Positions 6,180 to 14,065 of a stretch of DNA of 14,259 nucleotides are shown piece by piece. Under the pieces are notes generated by a model. The model did not search any database. It was not told where the DNA came from and saw nothing but the letters and a program-made list of their open reading frames with translations. Origin of the DNA: Tardiphaga sp. (lineage in GTDB: Bacteria; Pseudomonadota; Alphaproteobacteria; Rhizobiales; Xanthobacteraceae). Both the position numbers and the translations under genes were made by a program. Numbering within the stretch: position 1 is the stretch's first letter; each line of letters opens with the position of its first letter. The stretch is from NCBI GenBank assembly GCA_028290765.1, contig JAQGJF010000964.1, positions 1 to 14,259 on the forward strand, written 5' to 3'.

Positions 6180-7274
6180 ATGGCCGTGATCGACACCCAT
6201 CGTTCACCCCCATCCACGGTTGCCGCGCCAGCCGAGGCGACCGGCTGGATCCAGCGCATCCATCCGGCGGCGGCGGTCGTCGCGGTGATCCTGCTGATCA
6301 TGCCGCTACTGGCCAACGACTTCATCCTGTTCCAGATCTTCTCCTGGTCGTACATCCTCGGCATGATCGCGCTGAGCCTGATGTTCCTCGCCGGCTATGG
6401 CGGCATGGTCAGCGTCGCGCAGATGACGATCGCGGGCTTCGCCGGCTACATGGTGGCGATCTTCGGCGTCAACGGCGTTGGCGCCGTCAGCCTCGGCTGG
6501 CCGTGGTGGCTCGCCGCGCCGATGGCCATTGCACTCGCCACGCTGTTCGGCACCGTCACCGGCGCGCTGGCGGTGCGCACCGAGGGCATCTACACCATCA
6601 TGATCACGCTGGCGATCGCGTCGGCGTTCTTCTATTTCGTCAACCAGAATTACGCGATCTTCAACGGCCATACCGGCATCAACAGCGTCGCGACGCCGAA
6701 ATTCTGGGACGTCGACTGGCGCGCGCCGGTGCCGTTTTATTATGTGACGCTGGGCTTCGCCGCGCTGTCGCTTTGGGCCGCCGGCTATCTCGCCCGCGCG
6801 CCGTTCGGGCTCGCGCTGCAGGGCGTGCGCGACAATCCGCGCCGCATGGCGGCGCTCGGCTTCAACGTCAACGCGCATCGCATCGCCGCCTATGTGTTCG
6901 CCTCCGTGGTCGCCTCGGTCGCCGGCATCCTCCTGGTGTGGAGCAACGGCCAGATTTCCCCCGGCACCGTCGGCGTCGATACCGCGATCGATATTCTGGT
7001 CATTGCCGTCGTCGGCGGCATATCACGGCCGATCGGGCCGTTCATCGGAGCCTTGATCTACGTGGTCCTGCGCACCTTCGCGCTGGATTTCCTGGTCGCG
7101 GTCGGGCTCGACGGCAACCGGTTTCGCCTGCTGGTCGGCTTCGGTTTTCTCGTCATCGTGTTCTGGTCGCCGGACGGCGTGACCGGGCTGTGGATGCGCT
7201 GGCGCAACCGTGGCCAGGGCTCGCAGAACGCACCGCGAGGAAGTGGCAGCCATGGAGGCGGCGGCCATGGATAG
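6180..7274 (+). CDS. livM: LivM-type permease of a HAAT-family ABC importer
   Basis: A 364-residue inner-membrane protein starting 3 nt after livH, with GAGG (6167-6170) inside the livH end at 9 nt spacing. Residues 1-25 are a hydrophilic extension. Hydrophobic helices begin at about residue 30 (AAAVVAVILLIMPLL). Family motifs are LAGYGGMVSVAQMTIAGFAGY (about 76-96), VRTEGIYTIMITLAIASAF, the coupling-loop segment APFGLALQGVRDNPRRMAALGFN, and GGISRPIGPFIGALIY near the C-terminus, followed by the typical FWSPDGVTGLW. The last residues form a short Gly/His tail (GSHGGGGHG) whose codons overlap the livG start by 8 nt. It should pair with the LivH product. Confidence 0.92.
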   Translation: MAVIDTHRSPPSTVAAPAEATGWIQRIHPAAAVVAVILLIMPLLANDFILFQIFSWSYILGMIALSLMFLAGYGGMVSVAQMTIAGFAGYMVAIFGVNGVGAVSLGWPWWLAAPMAIALATLFGTVTGALAVRTEGIYTIMITLAIASAFFYFVNQNYAIFNGHTGINSVATPKFWDVDWRAPVPFYYVTLGFAALSLWAAGYLARAPFGLALQGVRDNPRRMAALGFNVNAHRIAAYVFASVVASVAGILLVWSNGQISPGTVGVDTAIDILVIAVVGGISRPIGPFIGALIYVVLRTFALDFLVAVGLDGNRFRLLVGFGFLVIVFWSPDGVTGLWMRWRNRGQGSQNAPRGSGSHGGGGHG

Positions 7275-8049
7275 CGTCGCGCAACGCCTTTCCGCCGTCG
7301 GCGCCGGCAACGCGCTGGAACTGCGCGGCGTCACCCGCCTGTTCGGCGCGCTCGCCGCCCTGACCGACATTACCCTGACGGTGCGGCCGGGCGAGCGGCG
7401 CGCGGTGCTGGGCTCGAACGGCGCCGGCAAGACCACGCTGTTCAACTGCGTCACCGGCGATTTCCTCCCGACCTCCGGCACGATCCGGTTCTTCGGCGAG
7501 GACGTCACGGCGTTTCCGCCGCATGAGCGGATCCGGCGCGGGCTGCGCCGCACCTACCAGATCTCGGCGCTGTTTCCCGGCCTCTCGGTGATCGACAATG
7601 TCTATCTCGCCTGTCGCGGCGTTTCGCGCGGACGCTTCTCGTTGATCCGCCCCAACCAGAAGGACGCGCTGGTTCATGCCGCCGAGAATCTCGTGCAGGC
7701 CGTGCATCTGCGCGACATCAAGGACCAGCTGGTTTCCGAGCTGAGCTACGGCCAGCAGCGGCAGCTCGAGATCGCGCTCGCGCTGGCCGGAGCGCCGCGT
7801 CTTATTCTGTTTGACGAACCCGCCGCCGGCCTGTCGCCGACCGAACGCTCCGAACTGATCGACATCCTGTCGGCGTTGCCCGCGCATATCGGCTACATCA
7901 TCATCGAGCACGACATGGACGTCGCGTTGCGCGTGGTCGAAAGCGTGACGATGATGCACAACGGCCGCATCTTCAAGGAAGGCGCGCCGCAGGAGATCGA
8001 ATCCGATCCCGAGGTGCAGGAACTTTATCTGGGAGGCGGACATGGCTGA
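7267..8049 (+). CDS. livG: LivG-type ATPase of a HAAT-family ABC importer
   Basis: A 260-residue cytoplasmic ATPase subunit. ATG 7267 is preferred since GGAGG (7254-7258) lies 8 nt upstream; an in-frame ATG at 7252 and a GTG at 7210 would only add a low-complexity, Arg/Glu/Ala-rich stretch. All nucleotide-binding motifs are intact: Walker A GSNGAGKT (49-56), Q-loop Gln98, signature LSYGQQRQLEIA (159-170), Walker B LILFDEP (179-185) and the switch histidine in IIEHDMD (His215). LSYGQQ and FDEPAAGLSP are typical of LivG rather than LivF. The gene overlaps livM by 8 nt at its start and the livF fusion gene by 8 nt at its end. It should form the ATPase pair with the LivF domain of the next gene. 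Confidence 0.93.
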   Translation: MDSVAQRLSAVGAGNALELRGVTRLFGALAALTDITLTVRPGERRAVLGSNGAGKTTLFNCVTGDFLPTSGTIRFFGEDVTAFPPHERIRRGLRRTYQISALFPGLSVIDNVYLACRGVSRGRFSLIRPNQKDALVHAAENLVQAVHLRDIKDQLVSELSYGQQRQLEIALALAGAPRLILFDEPAAGLSPTERSELIDILSALPAHIGYIIIEHDMDVALRVVESVTMMHNGRIFKEGAPQEIESDPEVQELYLGGGHG

Positions 8050-10267
8050 GCCGCGCCGTCCCACTGCCAGTACCGCGATCCTGCAGGTCAGCGGCCTCAA
8101 CGTCTATTACGGGCATTCGCACGCGTTGCAGGGCGTCGACCTCACGCTGGAGCGCGGCGTGCTGTCCGTCGTCGGCCGCAACGGCATGGGCAAGACGACG
8201 CTGTGCAAGACCATCATGGGCCTAGTGCGCGCCTCCAGCGGTTCGATCCGCATGAACGGCCAGGATCTTCTGAGCCTGCAGCCGGCACAAATCGCCCGGC
8301 TCGGCGTCGGCTATGTCCCGCAGGGGCGCCGGCTGTGGCGCTCGCTCAGCGTCGACGAGCATCTGCGCCTGAGCACCGGTACGCGGCCCGGCGCCTGGAC
8401 TGTGGAGCGCATCTACGACACCTTTCCGCGGCTCGCCGAACGCAAGAACAATGGCGGCGGGCAACTTTCCGGCGGCGAGCAGCAGATGCTCGCCATCGCG
8501 CGCGCGCTGCTGACCAACCCGCAACTGCTGATCATGGACGAGCCGACCGAAGGCCTGGCGCCGGTCATCGTCAGCCAGGTCGAGAACATGCTGGTCCAGC
8601 TCGGCGAGGAAGGCGACATCGCCATCCTCGTCATCGAGCAGAACATCGGCGTCGCGACCTCGGTATCCGACAAGGTCGCGATCATGGTCAATGGGCGGAT
8701 CAACCGCATCATCGACTCGCAGCGCCTGGCCGCCGACCGCGAATTGCAGCAGCGCCTGCTCGGCGTCGGCCGCCATTCGGAAGCGGCACCAGCAGCCGAC
8801 CAGGAACCCACAGGCGCGCCACGCGAGGCGGCGAGCACGCCGGCGACCGTCGCGCATGCGGGGCCGGTGCGCATCTACATTTCCAATCCGATCCCGCCGA
8901 CGCGGTGGTCGCAACCCGTTCCTGCGGCGCGCATCGAGGCCGCCGCGCGTATCGTCTCAACCGGGTCCAGCCGGATCGACGAGGCGGCGCGGCGGCGCTC
9001 CCCGACGGTAACCAGCCTTTCAAGCGGACCGCCTGCGATTCTCGTGGTCGGCACGCTCGATACCAAGGGACCGGAGCTGCGTTTCATTCGCGACCTCGTC
9101 AAGGCGAGCGGCCTGCGAACGCGGCTGGTCGATGTGTCGACCAGCGGCAAGGCCGCGACCACCGACGTGACCGCGCAGGAAATCGCACTCAACCATCCGC
9201 GCGGCGGTTCCGGCGTCTTCAATGGCGAGCGCGGCGCCTCGGTTAGCGCCATGGCGGAGGCTTTCGAGGCCTGGATCAAACGACAGGGTGCCGTCGCCGG
9301 CATCATCAGCGCCGGCGGCTCCGGCGGCGCCTCGATCGTCGCACCGGGCATGCGCGCGTTGCCGATCGGCGTGCCCAAAGTGCTGGTCTCCTCGATCGCG
9401 TCGGGCGACGTCGGCCGCTATGTCGGGCCGAGCGACATCACGATGATGTATTCGGTCACCGACGTGCAGGGCATCAACTCGATCTCGCGCCAGGTGCTCG
9501 GCAATGGCGCGCAGGCCCTGATCGGCATGGTGAAGTCGCGGCTGGCCGAGGGCACGGGCCCGCCCGCCACGACCGACCTGCCCGCCGTGGGCCTGACGAT
9601 GTTCGGCGTCACCACGCCTTGCGTGCAGCAGATCTCGGCAGAGCTTTCGAAGGACTGGGAATGCCTGGTTTTCCACGCCACCGGCGTTGGCGGGCAGTCG
9701 ATGGAGAAGCTGGCCGATTCCGGCCTGCTGGCCGGCGCCATCGACATCACGACGACGGAGATTTGCGATCTGCTGATGGGCGGCGTGTTTCCCGCCACCG
9801 AGGATCGCTTCGGCGCGTTCATCCGCACCCGCCTGCCCTATCTCGGGTCGGTCGGGGCGCTCGACATGGTCAATTTCGGCCCGCGCGACACCGTGCCGCC
9901 AGCCTATTCCGGCCGCCGCCTGCAGGTCCATAATCCGCAGGTGACGCTGATGCGCACCACGCCGGCGGAAAATGACGCGATGGGCCGGTGGATCGGCGAG
10001 CGCCTCAACCGCATGGACGGGCCAGTGCGCTTCTTCCTGCCCGAGGGCGGCGTTTCCGCGCTCGATGCGCCGGGAAAACCTTTCCACGATCCCGAGGCCG
10101 ACGGCGCGCTGTTTCGCGCGCTCGACCAGACGGTGCGCCAGACCACCAACCGCCAGTTGATCCGCATCAAGCGCCACATCAACGATCCAGAATTCTCCTC
10201 CGCCGTCGTCGCCGCGTTTCGCGCGCTGCACGGGCGCGGCGGCATCCGCAAGCGCGCGGTGAGGTAG
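8042..10267 (+). CDS. Fusion: LivF-type ABC ATPase + Tm-1-like/UPF0261 domain
   Basis: One uninterrupted 741-residue frame; ATG 8042, GGGAGG (8031-8036) 5 nt upstream. Residues 1-244 are a complete LivF ATPase: Walker A GRNGMGKT (45-52), Q-loop Gln94, signature LSGGEQQM (142-149), Walker B LLIMDEP (162-168), and VIEQN (Gln200 at the switch position, normal for LivF). Residues about 245-331 are an Ala/Pro/Arg-rich linker. Residues about 332-741 match the full length of Tm-1-like ATP-binding (UPF0261) proteins: [11 protein letters not shown] (334-343), ISAGGSGG (422-429), [18 protein letters not shown] (449-466), [14 protein letters not shown] (544-557) and [14 protein letters not shown] (568-581). 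The plant member, tomato Tm-1, binds ATP and blocks tobamovirus replication; the bacterial role is unknown. A TIM-barrel partner gene follows after 2 nt. Fusion by sequencing error is unlikely, since codon usage is even throughout and both domains are complete. Confidence 0.9.
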   Translation: MAEPRRPTASTAILQVSGLNVYYGHSHALQGVDLTLERGVLSVVGRNGMGKTTLCKTIMGLVRASSGSIRMNGQDLLSLQPAQIARLGVGYVPQGRRLWRSLSVDEHLRLSTGTRPGAWTVERIYDTFPRLAERKNNGGGQLSGGEQQMLAIARALLTNPQLLIMDEPTEGLAPVIVSQVENMLVQLGEEGDIAILVIEQNIGVATSVSDKVAIMVNGRINRIIDSQRLAADRELQQRLLGVGRHSEAAPAADQEPTGAPREAASTPATVAHAGPVRIYISNPIPPTRWSQPVPAARIEAAARIVSTGSSRIDEAARRRSPTVTSLSSGPPAILVVGTLDTKGPELRFIRDLVKASGLRTRLVDVSTSGKAATTDVTAQEIALNHPRGGSGVFNGERGASVSAMAEAFEAWIKRQGAVAGIISAGGSGGASIVAPGMRALPIGVPKVLVSSIASGDVGRYVGPSDITMMYSVTDVQGINSISRQVLGNGAQALIGMVKSRLAEGTGPPATTDLPAVGLTMFGVTTPCVQQISAELSKDWECLVFHATGVGGQSMEKLADSGLLAGAIDITTTEICDLLMGGVFPATEDRFGAFIRTRLPYLGSVGALDMVNFGPRDTVPPAYSGRRLQVHNPQVTLMRTTPAENDAMGRWIGERLNRMDGPVRFFLPEGGVSALDAPGKPFHDPEADGALFRALDQTVRQTTNRQLIRIKRHINDPEFSSAVVAAFRALHGRGGIRKRAVR

Positions 10268-10269
10268 CC

Positions 10270-11103
10270 ATGCCCGCAATTGAACGCTCAGCCCTCCTCG
10301 AAAAATTCCGCGCCATGGTCGCGCGTGGCGAGCCGATCGTCGGCGGTGGCGCCGGCACCGGGCTGTCGGCCAAATGCGAAGAAGACGGCGGCGCCGACCT
10401 GATCGTGATCTACAATTCCGGCCGCTATCGCATGGCCGGCCGCGGTTCGCTGGCGGGCCTCATGGCCTATGGCGACGCCAACGCCATCGTCGTCGACATG
10501 GCGCGCGAGGTGCTCCCGGTGGTGAAACGAACGCCGGTACTCGCGGGCGTCAACGGCACCGATCCATTCCGGCAGATGGACGTCTTTCTCGACCAGATCA
10601 AGGCGCTCGGATTTTCCGGCGTGCAGAACTTCCCGACCGTCGGCCTGATCGACGGCATGTTCCGCGCCAATCTCGAAGAGACCGGCATGTCCTATGCGCT
10701 GGAGGTCGAGATGATCGCCAAGGCGCACGCCAAAGACCTGCTGACGACGCCCTATGTCTTCAACGAGACCGAGGCCGAGGCGATGGCGCGGGCCGGCGCC
10801 GACATCGTGGTCTGCCATATGGGCCTGACCACCGGCGGCGCAATCGGGGCACAGACGGCGCTGAAACTCGCCGACTGCCCGGCGCTGATCGATTCCTGGG
10901 CCGGCGCGGCGCTGCGGGTGCGGCCGGATATTCTGGTGCTGGCGCATGGCGGACCGATTTCGGAGCCCGCGAACGCGGACTTCATCCTGAAACATACGAA
11001 GACCTGCCACGGATTCTATGGCGCGTCCTCGATGGAACGCCTGCCGGTCGAGCGCGCGCTGACCGACCAAGTCAAACGGTTCAAGGCCATCGGCCGAAGT
11101 TAG
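10270..11103 (+). CDS. TIM-barrel phosphoenolpyruvate hydrolase-like protein (Tm-1 C-terminal homologue)
   Basis: A 277-residue cytoplasmic protein starting 2 nt after the fusion gene, with GAGG (10261-10264) overlapping that gene's end. The opening [41 protein letters not shown] (20-60) and the segments [11 protein letters not shown] (90-100), [13 protein letters not shown] (117-129), [13 protein letters not shown] (181-193) and [10 protein letters not shown] (224-233) are typical of the PEP-hydrolase-like TIM-barrel family. Members are named after phosphonopyruvate/PEP hydrolases, but their real reaction is not established. In plants and fungi this barrel is the C-terminal part of Tm-1-like proteins, whose N-terminal part is encoded at the 3' end of the preceding gene. 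The two products therefore very probably act together as partner subunits. The distance of 2 nt suggests translational coupling. Confidence 0.87.
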   Translation: MPAIERSALLEKFRAMVARGEPIVGGGAGTGLSAKCEEDGGADLIVIYNSGRYRMAGRGSLAGLMAYGDANAIVVDMAREVLPVVKRTPVLAGVNGTDPFRQMDVFLDQIKALGFSGVQNFPTVGLIDGMFRANLEETGMSYALEVEMIAKAHAKDLLTTPYVFNETEAEAMARAGADIVVCHMGLTTGGAIGAQTALKLADCPALIDSWAGAALRVRPDILVLAHGGPISEPANADFILKHTKTCHGFYGASSMERLPVERALTDQVKRFKAIGRS

Positions 11104-11115
11104 AAGTTGAATTTT

Positions 11116-11140
11116 CAGGCCGCGCCCCCGGGGCGGCCTG
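11116..11140 (+). terminator. GC-rich hairpin between the barrel gene and the flotillin gene
   Basis: CAGGCCGC (11116-11123) pairs perfectly with GCGGCCTG (11133-11140) around a 9-nt C/G loop. It begins 12 nt after the barrel gene's stop, has no U-run after it, and is followed within 3 nt by the flotillin ribosome site. It may attenuate or process the transcript rather than terminate it, giving the flotillin a different level from the upstream genes. Confidence 0.4.
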
Positions 11141-11157
11141 TCAGGGAGGGTACGAAG

Positions 11158-14019
11158 ATGTCGGGTCTTTTGATTGGCAGCCTGATCCTGTGGCTGATCA
11201 TCGCGGTCATCGTCATCGTGGTGTTCGTCTATGTCGTGAACTGGCTCTACCATCGCTCCTCCAAGGAGGTCGCGTTCGTCCGCACCGGCTTCCTCGGCGA
11301 GCGGGTCGTCATCGACGGCGGCGCCTTCGTGCTGCCGTTCATTCACGACTTCACCCCGGTCAACATGAATGTGCTGCCGATGGGGATCGTGCGCGAAAAG
11401 GGCGACGCCCTGATCACGCGCGACCGCATGCGCATCGACATCGAGGCCGATTTCTACGTCCGGGTGCAGGCGACGCGCGAAGCGGTCTCGATCGCCGCGG
11501 CAACGCTGGGCCGGCGCACGCTCGAGCCCGAGCGGCTGCACACGCTGCTGTCCGGCAAATTTGTCTCCTCGCTGCGCTCGGTCGCCTCGGAAATGACCAT
11601 GGAGCAGATGCACGAACAGCGCGGCGAATATGTCTCGCGGGTCAAGGCCGCCGCCGCCGAGGCGCTGGCGCAAAATGGCCTCGAACTGGAATCGGTCGCG
11701 ATCACCGATCTGGACCAGACCGATCTCGAATTCTTCAATCCTTCCAACCGCTTCGATGCGGAAGGCTTGACCAAGCTGATGGAAGACATCGAAGCCCGGC
11801 GCAAATTGCGCAACGACATCGAACAGGATTCGATGATCCGGATCCGCACCCGCAACCTCGAGGCCGAGCGCCAGGCGCTCGACATCGAGCGCGACAGCGA
11901 GACCGCGCGGCTCGAACAGCAGCGCGACATCGAGGTGCTGCGCGCCGTGCAGCGCACCGAAGTGGCGCGGGAGCGCGCCTTGCGCGAGACCGAGGCCGAG
12001 CAGGCGCAGATTTCCGCCCGCGAGACCATCGAGAAAGCGCGCATCTCCAACGAACAGGCGATCAGCGAAGCCCGGATCGCGTCGGAGCGGGAAATCCGCC
12101 AGAAGGAGATCGAACGCACCCGCGCGGTCGAGGAAGTCGAGATTTCCGCCCGCGAGGGCATCGAGAAGGCCCGGATCGCCAACCAGCGATCGGTCGATAC
12201 CACCCGGATCGCCTCCGAGCGCGAGGTGCGCCAGAAGGAAATCGAGCGCACCCGCACCATCGAGGAAGCCGAAATACAGGCGCGTGAATACGTCGAAAAA
12301 GCCCGCATCCTGCAGGAGCGCGCGGTTACCGAATCGCGCATCGTCAACGAGGAAGAAACCCGCCGGCGCGAGATCGAACGCACCCGGGCGGTCGACGAAG
12401 CCGAAATCGCCGCCCGTGAGGCGACCGAGAAACTGCGCATCGTGCAGATGACCTCGATCAATGCCGAACGCATCGCCTCGGAAGAACGCACCCGCTCGCT
12501 GGAAATTGCCCGGACGCAAGCAATCGAAGAGGCCGAGATCGCCGCGCAGCAGGCCACCGAGGCAGCGAAGATCGCGCGCGAACAACTGCTCGCCGCCGAA
12601 CGCATTGCGGCCGAACAGGAAACCCGAACGCTCGAAATCACCCGCAACGAAATGCTCGACAAGGCCGAGGTCTCCTCGCGCCACCTCGTCGCCTCCGCCC
12701 GCATCGCCTCGGAGGAGGAAATCCGCAGCCTCGAGATCGCCCGCAACCGCAACATCGAAGCCGCGGAGATCAGCGCGCGCGAGGCCATCGAGGCCGCCAA
12801 GATCGCCCAGGAGAAGATGGTCGCCGCCGAGCGCATCCTGGCCGATCGGGAGACCCGCGGGCTGGAGATCGCCCGCTCCGAAATGCTCGACGCCGCCGAG
12901 CTGAAGCGCCGCGACGCCATCGAGCGCCAGCGCATCGGCGTCGAACTGGCGCTGGAGGCCGACCGCATCGCGTCCGCCAGAACGCGTGAAGTGCTGAACA
13001 TCGAGCAGAAGAAGGTGGTCGAACTCGCCGACGAGGACCGCGTTATCGCGTTGTCTTCCAAGAAATCGGAACGCATCGGCGCCGACCGCCAGGTGCGCCA
13101 GGCCGAGATCCTCGCCAAGCAGCAGGTCGAGAAGAGCGACGTCGAACGCGAGCAGGCCCTGGAAGCCGCGCGGCTGGAGCGGCGGCGCGCCATCGAGCAG
13201 TTGGAGATCGCCCGGGTCCAGGCGCTGCAGGAAGCTGAAATCGCTTCGCGCGAGGAGGTCGAGCGGGTTCGCATTGCCTCCGATCGCGGCCTCGACGAAG
13301 CCCGGGTCGGGCGCGAACGGGATCTGCGCAAGCTGGAAGTCGACCGCGAGAAGGTGGTCGAGACCGCCCTGATGGAAAAGGCGATCGCGCTGTACCAGAA
13401 ATCGCTGGAACATTCGGCCGCACAGGCGGAGGCGGAAAACGCCAAGGCGCTCGCCTCCGAAGCCCAGGAAAAGGCCATTACCGTGCGCGACAGCGAGATC
13501 GCGCGGCGCCGCAAGACCATCGAGGTTCTGATCGCCGAAAAGGAAGCCGAGGAAACCCGCATCGGGGCGGAAGCCTCGCGGATCCGCTCCGCCGTCGAAG
13601 CCGAAGCGCAGCGGCTCATCAACGAGGCCGAGAACGTGCTCACCGACAGCGCGCGCCAATCGCTGTTCAAGCGCAAGCTGCTCGAGCACATCGAAGGCAT
13701 CGTCCGCGAGAGCGTCAAGCCGATGGAGAAGATCGAAGGCATCCGCATCCTGCATGTCGACGGGCTGAACGGCTCAGGCTCGGGCGGCGGCGGCCGCAAC
13801 GCCACCGACGAGGTGATCGATTCGGCGCTGCGTTACCGCGTGCAGGCCCCGCTAATCGACTCGATCCTCGCGGACATCGGCGTCGAGGGCGGCAGCCTGG
13901 CCAAAATGCCCGGCCTGATGCGCGAGGCGCGCGACATGCAGGGCATCCGTGAATCGACAACGCGGAAGGGGCGGCGAAGGCAAGCCGGCCGCGCCGGCGC
14001 AGAGTCCGCCCGCCGGTGA
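11158..14019 (+). CDS. Flotillin-family SPFH membrane protein with giant hendecad coiled coil
   Basis: A 953-residue protein as read; ATG 11158 has GGGAGGG (11144-11150) 7 nt upstream. Residues 4-30 are one membrane helix (LLIGSLILWLIIAVIVIVVF). Residues about 33-200 are an SPFH/band-7 domain with the flotillin-like LGERVVIDGGAFVLPFIHDF and MRIDIEADFYVRV. From residue 196 to 854 there is no proline: a long charged helix with about 45 eleven-residue repeats (251-759). Residues about 760-880 are a further helix and a folded end (LLEHIEGIVRESVKPMEKIEGIRIL), then a Gly/Ser linker (GSGSGGGG) and a conserved-looking end. E. coli YqiK and eukaryotic flotillins are shorter (about 430-550 residues). 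Flotillins oligomerise into membrane cages and microdomains. The extreme C-terminus is probably frameshifted (GGGG at 13968-13971). It lies 54 nt after the barrel gene and may share its transcript. Confidence 0.9.
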   Translation: MSGLLIGSLILWLIIAVIVIVVFVYVVNWLYHRSSKEVAFVRTGFLGERVVIDGGAFVLPFIHDFTPVNMNVLPMGIVREKGDALITRDRMRIDIEADFYVRVQATREAVSIAAATLGRRTLEPERLHTLLSGKFVSSLRSVASEMTMEQMHEQRGEYVSRVKAAAAEALAQNGLELESVAITDLDQTDLEFFNPSNRFDAEGLTKLMEDIEARRKLRNDIEQDSMIRIRTRNLEAERQALDIERDSETARLEQQRDIEVLRAVQRTEVARERALRETEAEQAQISARETIEKARISNEQAISEARIASEREIRQKEIERTRAVEEVEISAREGIEKARIANQRSVDTTRIASEREVRQKEIERTRTIEEAEIQAREYVEKARILQERAVTESRIVNEEETRRREIERTRAVDEAEIAAREATEKLRIVQMTSINAERIASEERTRSLEIARTQAIEEAEIAAQQATEAAKIAREQLLAAERIAAEQETRTLEITRNEMLDKAEVSSRHLVASARIASEEEIRSLEIARNRNIEAAEISAREAIEAAKIAQEKMVAAERILADRETRGLEIARSEMLDAAELKRRDAIERQRIGVELALEADRIASARTREVLNIEQKKVVELADEDRVIALSSKKSERIGADRQVRQAEILAKQQVEKSDVEREQALEAARLERRRAIEQLEIARVQALQEAEIASREEVERVRIASDRGLDEARVGRERDLRKLEVDREKVVETALMEKAIALYQKSLEHSAAQAEAENAKALASEAQEKAITVRDSEIARRRKTIEVLIAEKEAEETRIGAEASRIRSAVEAEAQRLINEAENVLTDSARQSLFKRKLLEHIEGIVRESVKPMEKIEGIRILHVDGLNGSGSGGGGRNATDEVIDSALRYRVQAPLIDSILADIGVEGGSLAKMPGLMREARDMQGIRESTTRKGRRRQAGRAGAESARR
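11908..13434 (+). repeat. Hendecad (11-residue) repeat region, with 132-nt tandem units at 12007-12897
   Basis: Residues 251-759 of the flotillin fit an 11-residue pattern of the type [RKE]-I-x6-h-x3 (for example EISAREGIEKA, RIASEREVRQK, EIERTRTIEEA). I count 34 units in register (251-624), a 14-residue segment, then 11 more units (639-759). Between residues 284 and 580 a higher-order unit of four hendecads (44 residues, 132 nt) is tandemly repeated: five full units, one of 33 residues, then one full unit. DNA similarity between neighbouring units (such as ATTTCCGCCCGCGAG at 12010 and 12142) shows origin by duplication. Confidence 0.85.
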
Positions 14020-14056
14020 GCGGCGGGCTGAGCGCACGCCGCGCAAGAAGGAGTAA
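13968..14056 (+). other. Displaced C-terminal reading frame of the flotillin gene (probable +1 frameshift)
   Basis: The annotated frame ends in an Arg-rich run (RKGRRRQAGRAGAESARR, TGA 14017-14019). If one G of the GGGG run at 13968-13971 is skipped, the frame reads RKGGEGKPAAPAQSPPAGER and then RAERTPRKKE, ending at TAA 14054-14056. That tail looks like the flexible Pro/Ala/Lys-rich ends common on such proteins. It gives 965 residues and leaves 9 nt to the next ATG. It may be a sequencing error, a strain-specific mutation or a slippery site. Confidence 0.55.
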
Positions 14057-14065
14057 GCGCCCGCC

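Noticed and set aside
5195..7363. 722-codon plus-strand frame overlapping livH and livM
   Set aside because: It is out of frame with two unmistakable permeases, is rich in Arg/His/Gly, and has no hydrophobic segments or known domain.
10374..12287. 637-codon plus-strand frame overlapping the barrel gene and the flotillin start
   Set aside because: Arg/Gly/Pro-rich translation typical of an off-frame reading in GC-rich DNA; both real genes lie in another frame with good start sites.
12007..12897. Regularly spaced 132-nt repeats considered as a CRISPR-like array
   Set aside because: The units are continuous coding sequence with protein-level periodicity of 11 and 44 residues, with no spacers and no identical short repeats.
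10288..13755. Very long antisense open frame (1155 codons) opposite the barrel and flotillin genes
   Set aside because: GC-rich codon bias and the repetitive Arg/Glu/Ala codons of the plus strand suppress antisense stops. It crosses two clear genes, has no ribosome site and yields a Leu/Asp/Phe-rich repetitive product.
11454..13805. Second antisense open frame (783 codons) opposite the flotillin gene
   Set aside because: Its Ser/Arg/Ala-rich low-complexity translation mirrors the hendecad codons; it is a shadow of the coding strand.
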